Position numbers and translations under genes: made by a program. A stretch of 64,000 nucleotides of DNA from Nocardia fusca NBRC 14340 (lineage in GTDB: Bacteria; Actinomycetota; Actinomycetes; Mycobacteriales; Mycobacteriaceae), in NCBI RefSeq assembly GCF_001618425.1, contig NZ_BDCU01000013.1, positions 1 to 64,000 on the forward strand, given 5' to 3'. Positions within the stretch are counted from its first letter, which is position 1, and each line of letters starts with the position of its first letter. The notes beneath the pieces were generated by a model. It was not told the DNA's origin, searched no databases, and saw only the letters and a list, made by a program, of their open reading frames with translations. Positions 8,853-15,485 of the stretch are shown in pieces.

Positions 8853-9353
8853 TCAGGGGAGGCGCGGCAGGCCGGGCAGCGCGAACGGCAGTTGCGGCAG
8901 CGGCAGGTGAACCGCCGGCAGCAGGCTCGGCGCCGGCGCGGGGATGTGGGGGTTGGGTGTGTTCCAGACGGCCGGGCTCTCGGTGCCGCCGCCATGGCCC
9001 GCCCGGTCCCAACCCGCCGGCTGGTCGTAGCCGTTATCGTTGTGTGAGTCGCGGTCGGGGTACTGGTTGCCGCCACTGTTGAGGTGGTCTTCGTACCCGT
9101 CGTAGTTGTGCTGGTTGTGATCCACGTAGCCGTACTGGCCGTTGTCGTCCCAGCCGAAATCCCCGTTGCCGTTCCAGCTGTCGCTATCGCCGAAGCTGTC
9201 GCCGGAATCGTGGGAATCGCTGATCTGGGTCGCCTGGCCGGTGTCGGCGAAAGCGGAAGCGGCGGTGATGACCAGTGGTGTGAGGGCGATGACCGCGATC
9301 GCGGCGATTCGCGCGGCGAGGCGGCGGGTGCGCTGTGCGGGGTTCGTGTTCAT
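8853..9353 (-). CDS. Secreted Asp/Asn/Gly-rich protein of unknown function
   Basis: A 166-residue protein I do not recognise. An Arg-rich N terminus and a hydrophobic stretch (IAAIAVIALTPLVITAASAFA) form a good Sec signal peptide. The mature part is low complexity and acidic, with many Asp, Asn, Gly, Ser, His and Tyr residues (GDSFGDSDSWNGNGDFGWDD and similar), then a Pro/Leu-rich C terminus (PAPAPSLLPAVHLPLPQLP). The start at 9353 has GAGGACC upstream. The Asp/Asn/His-rich body could bind divalent cations such as calcium, but no exact metal-binding motif is repeated regularly. It is divergent from the EXLDI gene. Confidence 0.7.
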   Translation of the reverse strand: MNTNPAQRTRRLAARIAAIAVIALTPLVITAASAFADTGQATQISDSHDSGDSFGDSDSWNGNGDFGWDDNGQYGYVDHNQHNYDGYEDHLNSGGNQYPDRDSHNDNGYDQPAGWDRAGHGGGTESPAVWNTPNPHIPAPAPSLLPAVHLPLPQLPFALPGLPRLP

Positions 9354-9412
9354 CGGTGGGTCCTCACTCGATCGCACTTGCTGGAGTGCTTTATTGGAAC
9401 ATCGTCTACCGT

Positions 9413-9447
9413 ACCGCTATCTAACGGCACGTTCAATAGATAGCCGT
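9413..9447. promoter_or_regulatory. 11-bp inverted repeat upstream of the secreted protein gene
   Basis: ACCGCTATCTA at 9413-9423 and TAGATAGCCGT at 9437-9447 are inverted arms with one mismatch and a 13-base spacer. The inner 7 bases (CTATCTA, TAGATAG) pair perfectly. The site is about 60 bases upstream of the secreted-protein start. It is a plausible operator; the regulator is unknown. Confidence 0.45.
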
Positions 9448-9506
9448 CAATGGGCGTGAACGGGCTCACTTCGGGACGACGCGCACCGTGGGCACTCCAG
9501 CTCTTG

Positions 9507-9541
9507 TTGCCTATACGTATATGTCTACGTATAGTTGGCTC
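9507..9541 (+). promoter_or_regulatory. Leaderless promoter with embedded palindromic operator for the EXLDI gene
   Basis: A -35 box TTGCCT (9507-9512) and a -10 box TATAGT (9530-9535) are separated by 17 bases. The -10 box ends 6 bases before the ATG at 9542, the classic actinobacterial leaderless arrangement, and no Shine-Dalgarno sequence is present. A perfect inverted repeat, CTATACGTA at 9511-9519 and TACGTATAG at 9526-9534, fills the spacer and overlaps the -10 box. A protein bound there would block RNA polymerase. Confidence 0.75.
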
Positions 9542-10054
9542 ATGCCGAACAAGACCATCTACGTCGCCGACGACGACCTGCCGCTGTTCCAGCGCGCGCA
9601 GGAGTTGGTCGGCGGCAATCTGTCCGGCGCGGTGGTCACCGCGCTCAAACGCTTCATCGAATTGGAGGAGGGCAAGGTCGAGGGGTACGAGGAAATCGTG
9701 CTCCGGGTCGGCCACAACGGTGTCCGGCAGGTGCGCTTCCAGGGCTCCCTGCTCGGTGAACATCGGGACGTGGGCGATGAGCGGATGGAACACATCCGGG
9801 TGTTCCGCGGCCGCAAGGGGAAATACGCGCTGCACGAGCAGTATTCGAATTGGTCGGACTATCCCGAATCGGCGAACTGGCTGCGTGACCTGAAGAACTG
9901 GCGCCGCATGCTCGGTATCGAGCACGACTGGGGAGACTATAGGTTCACGGTCGTGGACACCCTGGAGGAATTGCGGGACAAGATCCCGGACCAGCTCTAC
10001 CAGCGGATCTCCGGGATCGCCGATCGTCCACCTGTGGAAGAACTCGATATCTGA
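9542..10054 (+). CDS. EXLDI-family protein with a ribbon-helix-helix-like N terminus
   Basis: A 170-residue protein ending in EELDI, the C-terminal signature of the EXLDI family. The first 45 residues (KTIYVADDDLPLFQRAQEL, then LSGAVVTALKRFIE) look like a ribbon-helix-helix DNA-binding fold: one strand followed by two helices. The middle part (VRQVRFQGSLLGE, IRVFRGRKGKYALHEQ) looks beta-rich, with the acidic helical stretch FTVVDTLEELRDKIPDQLY before the signature. ATG at 9542 is chosen because it is the first base expected from the leaderless promoter; an in-frame start at 9488 would run through the promoter. The palindrome over its own -10 box suggests autoregulation. The family's biochemical role is unknown to me. 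Confidence 0.85.
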   Translation: MPNKTIYVADDDLPLFQRAQELVGGNLSGAVVTALKRFIELEEGKVEGYEEIVLRVGHNGVRQVRFQGSLLGEHRDVGDERMEHIRVFRGRKGKYALHEQYSNWSDYPESANWLRDLKNWRRMLGIEHDWGDYRFTVVDTLEELRDKIPDQLYQRISGIADRPPVEELDI

Positions 10055-10093
10055 TCCGTTCCGGCCCGCAACGGCCGTGACCGCGTACTGAAA

Positions 10094-10121
10094 ACACCGC
10101 ACCGCGACCAGGGGGCGGTGT
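10094..10121 (+). terminator. Possible hairpin after the EXLDI gene
   Basis: ACACCGC (10094-10100) pairs with GCGGTGT (10115-10121) around a 14-base loop. There is no T tract, so this is weak evidence for a terminator. Confidence 0.3.
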
Positions 10122-10233
10122 CGAACATCCCTACGTACGGAAACTCCGCGCGGCCGGTCGAGTTCGGACCCCGGATTCCCGGCCGGGCGAACCGCGACGG
10201 ATCAGAGCCGATCCGGGCCGAGGAGAGTGGCGG

Positions 10234-10455
10234 GTGGGCTCTGCCGCCCGAGGCGCGTCCGCCGCCGACGTCGCCACCGCCTGGGCCATCGCCAAGGGGG
10301 CCACCCCGATCATCGGGGTCACGAAGGCGGGTTACATCGACGGGTTGGTCCGAGCTCACGGCATCGAGCTGGCCGACGAGGAGATCGCGGAGCTGGAGGC
10401 GCTGGCGGATGCTGCGGACGTCGACACGCACGGCAGCTGGGAGCACGACATGTAG
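10234..10455 (+). pseudogene. C-terminal remnant of an aldo/keto reductase
   Basis: The frame encodes about 73 residues matching the end of NADPH-dependent aldo/keto reductases: VATAWAIAKGATPIIGVTK is the cofactor-binding segment of the last barrel strand and helix, followed by IDGLVRAHGIELADEEI and a closing WEHDM. A complete enzyme needs some 250 more residues with the catalytic Asp-Tyr-Lys-His set, and no upstream frame supplies them. The GTG at 10234 is only the first possible start in the open frame. This is a decayed gene left between the EXLDI gene and yqgE. Confidence 0.7.
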
Positions 10456-10598
10456 CAGTCGTCGGCGGACCGAAGGAGAGACCACGCGGGAAAGGCCGTC
10501 ACGATCATGCCGATCGTCTCGCCGGCGAGCGGCCTGGACGGTGTCCTCTGGTCGACCACGGTGTTCCGGCGCGCCAGGGCCGCTGACGCCCGCCTGTG

Positions 10599-10630
10599 CC
10601 GATCCCCGCCGGTTCGCCGGCGCGGATCGG
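10599..10630 (-). terminator. Terminator hairpin downstream of yqgE
   Basis: CCGATCC-C-CGCCGG and CCGGCG-C-GGATCGG pair as 13 bp with one internal C-C mismatch, closed by a TTCG tetraloop. It lies just past the stop of the minus-strand yqgE gene. The T tract is poor, as usual in such GC-rich genomes. Confidence 0.6.
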
Positions 10631-10636
10631 GGCGAA

Positions 10637-11296
10637 CTAGTTGCGTTCCACCTCGATCGGATGGGTGGCCAGCAGTGACAGCGGCAACGGCTGCCGGCGC
10701 AGCACCTGCGCCCACATATCGGTGCGCCGCCCGGCGATCGGATCACTGGGCAGGGCGGACACCACGATCCAGTCGTCGTTGGCCAGTTCGCTGTCCAATT
10801 GACCGAAGGTCCAGCCCGCGTACCCGGCGAAGATCCGGACGCCCTCGACCAGCGGGCCGATCCGGTCCGGTTCGGCATCCAGATCGACCAGCACCACCCG
10901 GCCGTCCACCCGGCGCAGCCCCGGCGTCCCGTCGATGGACGCGCCCACCCGCAAGGTGCCCAGGCACAGCGCGGCATCCCGTTTGACGGGCCCGCCCACG
11001 AACAGGGTGTGCGGCCGGGCCGAAAGCTCCGCCCATTGCGGCAGCACATCGTGCACCGGGGTGTCGCTGGGCCGGTTCAGCACCACTCCGAGCGTGCCCG
11101 CGTCGTTGTGCTCGATGATGTAGACCACCGTGCGGCGGAACGTGGGCTCGGCCAGGTCGGTCGAGGAAACGAGTAGTGTCCCGGCCCGCACCGTCTGCTC
11201 ACCCTGCCGGTTACCGCGACGACCAGGTTCGGGCTCGTGCCCGTCACCGCGGCCGCCCCGGGTCTTGCGATCATCGGGGTCATCTGCCTGCGCCAC
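10637..11296 (-). CDS. yqgE: YqgE/AlgH family protein (DUF179)
   Basis: A 219-residue member of the UPF0301/AlgH family, similar in pattern to mycobacterial Rv0038. The conserved opening VRAGTLLVSSTDLAEPTFRR is followed by IIEHNDAGTLGVVLNRPS, then FVGGPVKRDAALCLG, GYAGWTFGQLDSEL and the end RRQPLPLSLLATHPIEVERN. It is cytoplasmic and its molecular role is poorly defined; links to transcription of alginate genes are known only in pseudomonads. The GTG at 11296 is preferred because it gives a sensible 33-residue lead; the open frame continues upstream, so the start is uncertain. A hairpin follows the stop. Confidence 0.92.
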   Translation of the reverse strand: MAQADDPDDRKTRGGRGDGHEPEPGRRGNRQGEQTVRAGTLLVSSTDLAEPTFRRTVVYIIEHNDAGTLGVVLNRPSDTPVHDVLPQWAELSARPHTLFVGGPVKRDAALCLGTLRVGASIDGTPGLRRVDGRVVLVDLDAEPDRIGPLVEGVRIFAGYAGWTFGQLDSELANDDWIVVSALPSDPIAGRRTDMWAQVLRRQPLPLSLLATHPIEVERN

Positions 11297-11423
11297 CTGG
11301 CCATCATCGCAGTTATTGCCCGACTGTGCCGCTCTGATCAACTGTTCACTTCGCGCGAAGTTCGCTCGGGAGCCGTTTCCGCGCCATCTGGACATACCGC
11401 GACAGCCTCGTAGAGTCAGCCGT

Positions 11424-12185
11424 ATGCGTCCCCCCGAGGTGCTCCTGGACAACAGCGACGATGTGTACGCCTTCTACCGCGAACACCGGCAGAACCGCCT
11501 GCAGGCGATGGGCGCCTACGCCCTGCTGGGGCGGCGCTACCGGCCGCGGGTCGCCTACGCGACCGGGGCACGTGAGGCGATCGGCGCCCTCATCCGCTCC
11601 CGGACCCCGCTGCTGATCGCGGTGAACCACCTGTCCCGGCTGGATCCCTACACCCTCGCGGCCGCCGCCTGGCGCAGTGAACTGCGGCCCATCATCGGCC
11701 GCACCCGGGTGCTGGCCAAGGACGAGCTGTTCGAGGAGGCCAAATTGCGCCGCCGCATCGACATGATGGGCGGCATCCCGGTGTTCCGCGGGCGCGACCA
11801 CGGGCTGCGGGCGGTGAACGCGGCGGGGCAGCGGATGATGGATATCTGCGCCGAACGCCTGGCCGGTGGGGACAGCCTGGCGATCTTCCCGGAGGGCACC
11901 TGCAACGATGTCGACCCGGCGCAGGTGCAGGCGGTCGGAACGGGAATCGGGCATATCGCCTTCCGGACCACCAGACTCGGCGCCCGGCCCGCACTGATCG
12001 GTCTCGGTCTGAGTTACGGCCCACGCGCCGACCCGGCGGTCGAGCCGACCAAGGAGCAGGCGAAAGCGGCGAGCTTCTACTTCGGAATGCCCCGAACCGA
12101 ACTGCCGACCCGGCCCGCGGAGATCGCCCGGCTGGTTCGCACCGACCTGCAACAGGCCCTCGACGGCGCCGTGGCCGCCTACTGA
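11424..12185 (+). CDS. PlsC-like 1-acylglycerol-3-phosphate acyltransferase
   Basis: A 253-residue acyltransferase of the PlsC/LPLAT superfamily, probably transferring an acyl chain to a lysophospholipid or related lipid at the membrane. Catalytic motif I appears as NHLSRLDP (the HX4D pattern, about residues 73-80). Motif II is visible in GGIPVFRGRD, motif III is FPEGTCND and the fourth block is near PALIGLGLSYGP. There is no obvious membrane helix, so peripheral attachment is likely. The ATG at 11424 follows a weak ribosome site. It is divergent from yqgE with about 125 bases between them. The exact acceptor cannot be told. Confidence 0.85.
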   Translation: MRPPEVLLDNSDDVYAFYREHRQNRLQAMGAYALLGRRYRPRVAYATGAREAIGALIRSRTPLLIAVNHLSRLDPYTLAAAAWRSELRPIIGRTRVLAKDELFEEAKLRRRIDMMGGIPVFRGRDHGLRAVNAAGQRMMDICAERLAGGDSLAIFPEGTCNDVDPAQVQAVGTGIGHIAFRTTRLGARPALIGLGLSYGPRADPAVEPTKEQAKAASFYFGMPRTELPTRPAEIARLVRTDLQQALDGAVAAY

Positions 12186-12507
12186 GACCTCTTCTGCGGT
12201 CCTACGGGGCGCGCTGTGAGCGGGGGTGTCTTTGCGGAAAGTTCCCTTTCCCGAGGCGCCGGTCTCTCGCCCCCTCGCACAAGCAGCAGCGCGCCTCGCG
12301 GGGGAGCGGGTGGAGTTCGTTTCCGGAGAGGATTCACCTCGGAGGCGCTGGAGGGCCCCTTTCGAGCAGATGTGCGCGCGCAGGTGTCCGACACCCGGAT
12401 CGTCGCGTCCTCGAACAACTAGCTGCGGGGGCCGTGTGGGGCGTTTTGCGGATGGGTGTGCTTCTCAGGCGCTGGATTGTCGCAATCCCGAACGGTAACT
12501 GCGCGGC
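12186..12507. other. Intergenic stretch without a supported gene
   Basis: Short open frames exist on both strands (for example 12216-12422 on + and 12179-12418 on -), but neither has recognisable domains or a convincing ribosome site, and they overlap each other. I see no clear repeat or terminator. Confidence 0.5.
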
Positions 12508-12819
12508 CTACTGCGGCAACCCCAGCCGGTCGCGAGCCCAGTGCGGCACCATCGACAGGTATTGCGGTCTGGTCTCGATGAAATGCTGGACCACCCGGCA
12601 CATGGGCAACACGCCCAGCCCTTCGGCGTGGGTGGCGGCCAGGGCCGACTCGACGAGGACCCGGGCGTAATCCCGGTCGTCGAATCCCGGGTCGACCTCG
12701 GTGTGCACGAATGCGCGCTCGCCGGCGGTGTCCTGATATTCGGTATATCCCGCGACCTCGCCCTCGACCGTGATCTCGAAGCGTTCCAGTGCGGTGTTGT
12801 TGCGGACCTCCGTCGGCAT
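12508..12819 (-). CDS. Small GNAT acetyltransferase (COG2388 type)
   Basis: A 103-residue protein of the small YidJ/NATD1-like branch of GNAT proteins. It shows the strand pair FEITVEGEVAGYTEYQ, the typical FVHTEVDPGFDDRDYARVLVESAL acetyl-CoA-binding loop and helix, and the closing GVLPMCRVVQHFIETRPQY, which matches the C-x-F-x-x-x-Y-x-x-x-H-P-x-Y style ending of this group. Length is normal for the branch. The physiological substrate is unknown. It lies 52 bases after the alcohol dehydrogenase gene on the same strand and may be in its operon. Confidence 0.82.
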   Translation of the reverse strand: MPTEVRNNTALERFEITVEGEVAGYTEYQDTAGERAFVHTEVDPGFDDRDYARVLVESALAATHAEGLGVLPMCRVVQHFIETRPQYLSMVPHWARDRLGLPQ

Positions 12820-12871
12820 GGCTCGACGTTACTCGCTCGGCGGTGAATTCTCGCATCGATTGCGCGGCGGG

Positions 12872-13969
12872 TCAGTCCATTTCGATGATCGCCCGCCCGA
12901 CGATCTCGCCGCGGGCCAGTGCGCCGTAGGCCTCGTCGGCGCGGTCCAGCGAGTAGCGGCGGGTGATGACCTCCTGCGGCCGGACCGTATTCGCCGCGAC
13001 CATCCGCAGCAGCGCGGGCATATCGGTGCGCGCCTTCGCGCCGTAGGAGCCGCGGATCTGCAGTTTGCGGCGCACCAGCCGGGCCAGGTCCACCGCGCCG
13101 GTGGCGCCGGCGGGTGCGATGCCCACCACCACCGCCCGGCCGCCGTCGTCCAGTACGTCCAGGGCCGTCGCGAACGTCGCGGCGCTGCCCAGCGCCTCGA
13201 ACGCCACGTCCACCCCGTGCCCTTCGGTCAGCTCCCGGACCCGGGCCGCGGCGTCCTCGGTGCGGGAGTTGATCGTATGGGTGGCACCGAGTTTCGCGAC
13301 CGCGGCCAGTTTGTCGTCGCTGATATCGATCGCGATGATCCGGGCGACCCCGGCCGCCGCCGCGAACTGCACGATCGACGACCCCACGCCACCGGCCGCG
13401 ACCACCGCGATCCGGTCGCCGAGCGCGAGTTCGGCGGTGTGCACGGCGCCGAGCGCGGTGAACGAACTACAACCCAGAATCGATACGGCCTCGAGTCCGA
13501 CATCCGCGGGTACTGCGAAGACATCGGAGGCGGGCACCACGCAGTATTCGGCGAGCCCGCCCATCGAGTACATGGCGAGTGGGGTTCCGTCGGCACGGGC
13601 GAGGCGGGTCGTACCGTCGTAGAGGGTGCCGCCCAGCCGGTTGTAGGCGAAGAATTTCTCGCACAGGTCCTCGGCGCCGCGGACACAGTGACGGCAGTCG
13701 CCGCAGGGCATGATGAAGCTGCAGACCACGTTGTCGCCGACCGCGATCGTCTCCACGCCTTCGCCGAGTTGTTCGACCACACCGGACACCTCATGGCCGA
13801 GCACCGCGGGCGCGGGAAATTTCACCTCGGAGCGCAGGACGTGCAGGTCGGTGTGGCAGACCCCGCAGGCGGTGACCCGCAACAGGACCTCGCCGCGCCG
13901 GGGGACCGGCACCGGGATGTCCTCGATCACCAATCGGGGTTCGGTTCCGTGGAAAACTGCGGCCCGCAC
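12872..13969 (-). CDS. Zinc-dependent alcohol dehydrogenase (MDR family)
   Basis: A 365-residue medium-chain dehydrogenase. The catalytic zinc site is shown by CGVCHTDLH and GHEVSGVVEQLGEG (Cys, His-Glu). The structural zinc loop is CGDCRHCVRGAEDLC with four Cys. The Rossmann motif is VVAAGGVGSS, with DISDDKLAAVAKLGA following it; the Asp at the strand end favours NAD(H). GTG at 13969 is chosen because AAGGAG lies 6 bases upstream; GTG 13996 and ATG 13984 are alternative starts. It probably oxidises an alcohol or reduces an aldehyde; the substrate is unknown. The divergent region toward the deazaflavin oxidoreductase holds operator-like repeats. Confidence 0.92.
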   Translation of the reverse strand: MRAAVFHGTEPRLVIEDIPVPVPRRGEVLLRVTACGVCHTDLHVLRSEVKFPAPAVLGHEVSGVVEQLGEGVETIAVGDNVVCSFIMPCGDCRHCVRGAEDLCEKFFAYNRLGGTLYDGTTRLARADGTPLAMYSMGGLAEYCVVPASDVFAVPADVGLEAVSILGCSSFTALGAVHTAELALGDRIAVVAAGGVGSSIVQFAAAAGVARIIAIDISDDKLAAVAKLGATHTINSRTEDAAARVRELTEGHGVDVAFEALGSAATFATALDVLDDGGRAVVVGIAPAGATGAVDLARLVRRKLQIRGSYGAKARTDMPALLRMVAANTVRPQEVITRRYSLDRADEAYGALARGEIVGRAIIEMD

Positions 13970-14153
13970 GCCACTCTCCTTCATTCGTTCCGGCACACGC
14001 GCCCGATGTCCGCGTGGGAACAGCCGGGCTCGACCACCGTCTCAGAAAAAGGTGCTGTCGGGAGCCGGTTCGGCCGTCCGGCCGGTAATTGCCGCTCGAA
14101 CCATCGCACGTGTGCGGTCCGTTATAGACCCTACCTGCGGGTTCATATAAACG

Positions 14154-14219
14154 AGAGCACTGCTCTTGACATGGCAGCCGGGAGATGCGATTGTTGTTCA
14201 CAACAGAGAGCACCGCTCA
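14154..14219 (+). promoter_or_regulatory. Promoter with paired operator-like repeats upstream of the deazaflavin oxidoreductase
   Basis: A perfect palindrome AGAGCA-C-TGCTCT lies at 14154-14166. A second, imperfect copy AGAGCA-C-CGCTCA lies at 14207-14219, 53 bases further on. A -35 TTGACA (14166-14171) touches the first copy, and a possible -10 GATTGT (14189-14194) follows at 17 bases. A third inverted repeat TGTTG-TTCA-CAACA (14192-14205) overlaps the -10 region. The second copy ends just before the AAAGGAG ribosome site. This fits control by a TetR-type repressor; none is encoded next to it. Confidence 0.6.
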
Positions 14220-14233
14220 CAAAGGAGTAAACG

Positions 14234-14689
14234 ATGACCGCCGCGACCCGCTACCTCGCCCCCACCGGTTTCGACCCGATCTTCAACCGGCTCGCCAACC
14301 TGCTGCCCAAGCTCGGGATCAGCGTCGCCGGTTCCCGGTTGCTGGCGGTGCGCGGGCGCAAGTCCGGGGAGTGGCGGACCACCATGGTCAACCTGATGAC
14401 CGCCGCCGACGGGCAGCGTTATCTCGTGGCGCCGCGCGGCCACACGCAGTGGGTGCGCAATCTGCGGGTCGCCGGTACCGGTGAGCTGCGGCTGGGCCGG
14501 CGGACCGAAGCCTTCACCGGGATCGAGGTCGCCGACGCGGACAAGGTGCCGTTGCTGCGGCTCTACCTCGAACGCTGGGGCTGGGAGGTCGGCCGCTTCT
14601 TCGAGGGCATCACCAAGGACTCCACCGACGCCGAACTCGCCGAAATCGCCCCGGGCTTCCCGGTTTTCCGGATCGAGAACGCGAGTTGA
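14234..14689 (+). CDS. Nitroreductase/deazaflavin-dependent oxidoreductase (Ddn-like)
   Basis: A 151-residue split-barrel protein of the F420-dependent Ddn/DUF385 family. The family signature is clear: LLAVRGRKSGEWRTTMVNL near residues 36-55, GQRYLVAPRGHTQWVRNLR at about 60-80 and the helix LLRLYLERWGWEV. Members bind deazaflavin F420 and reduce quinones, nitro compounds or other low-potential acceptors. AAAGGAG lies 6 bases before the ATG. It has a strong-looking upstream promoter with paired operator motifs, so it is probably inducible. The electron acceptor is unknown. Confidence 0.88.
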   Translation: MTAATRYLAPTGFDPIFNRLANLLPKLGISVAGSRLLAVRGRKSGEWRTTMVNLMTAADGQRYLVAPRGHTQWVRNLRVAGTGELRLGRRTEAFTGIEVADADKVPLLRLYLERWGWEVGRFFEGITKDSTDAELAEIAPGFPVFRIENAS

Positions 14690-14710
14690 GGCAGGGCCGG
14701 CAACCGGGTG

Positions 14711-15175
14711 TCAGGACCGCCGGGTCAGCAGGTATTCGATCGCGGCGGCATAGCCCTGGATGCCCATCCCGGCGACGACCGCGTCGGCGATGGGGGAGAT
14801 GTAGGAGTGCCGGCGGAACTCCTCGCGTGCGTGCACATTGCTGATGTGCACCTCGACGATCGGCACCTCCGGAACGACCAGCGCATCGCGCAGCGCCACC
14901 GAGGTGTGGGTCAGGCCGCCGGGATTTATCACGATCGCCGACACCGTACCGCGCGCCTCGTGGATCCGGTCGATCAGCGCGCCCTCGGAATTCGACTGGA
15001 AATGGGCTATCTCCCACCCGTGCGCCGCCGCGACCCGACGACACAATTCGATTACATCGTCGAGGGTCTCCGACCCATATATCTCGGGTTGCCGAGTGCC
15101 GAGCATATTCAGGTTGGGCCCGTTGAGGACCAGAATCGGGCTGCTCGAGGTTTGCGGGACGGCGGCATCGGACAT
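14711..15175 (-). CDS. aroQ: Type II 3-dehydroquinate dehydratase
   Basis: A 154-residue enzyme converting 3-dehydroquinate to 3-dehydroshikimate in the shikimate pathway. The active-site segment [19 protein letters not shown] carries the catalytic Arg and Tyr of the lid. [34 protein letters not shown] and [19 protein letters not shown] supply the Asn, Glu, His and Arg ligands and the final lid. Length is usual for type II enzymes. ATG at 15175 is chosen; upstream sequence in frame lacks conserved residues. It stands alone, with none of the other aro genes nearby. Confidence 0.96.
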   Translation of the reverse strand: MSDAAVPQTSSSPILVLNGPNLNMLGTRQPEIYGSETLDDVIELCRRVAAAHGWEIAHFQSNSEGALIDRIHEARGTVSAIVINPGGLTHTSVALRDALVVPEVPIVEVHISNVHAREEFRRHSYISPIADAVVAGMGIQGYAAAIEYLLTRRS

Positions 15176-15485
15176 GACAGCAACCCTACCGACACCTCCC
15201 GCGCGGGCGGATGGTTCTGGGCTACCGTAACGGGGTATCTCTTCGATGAATGCGGACCTGCGGGGTAACGGCGCACCGCTTCTGATCGATCGGTAGCGTA
15301 GCGTCGCCGGGTGTTCTCGGGCGCTCCGATAATTGATCATGGTCCGCTGTGTGACGAGTTGGGCTCGGCCGCAACCGCACACGGTGGGGCAAGGTATGGT
15401 TTCGGGTTTGCGATGACTCGCAAGCAGGCATTTTTCAGGTACGGTGGTCTTGTTACCGGTGTGACAAGAGTGAAGAGTGGGCGAC
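15176..15485. promoter_or_regulatory. Divergent intergenic region aroQ / PBP-like gene
   Basis: A 310-base gap that should hold the promoters of aroQ (leftward) and the PBP-like gene (rightward). No clear inverted repeat or terminator was seen. The right half is locally AT-richer (TGCGATGACTCGCAAGCAGG and following), as expected for a promoter, but no box is strong enough to name. Confidence 0.35.

Noticed and set aside
12179..12422. Small genes on either strand between the acyltransferase and GNAT genes
   Set aside because: Both frames overlap each other, lack ribosome sites and match no family pattern.
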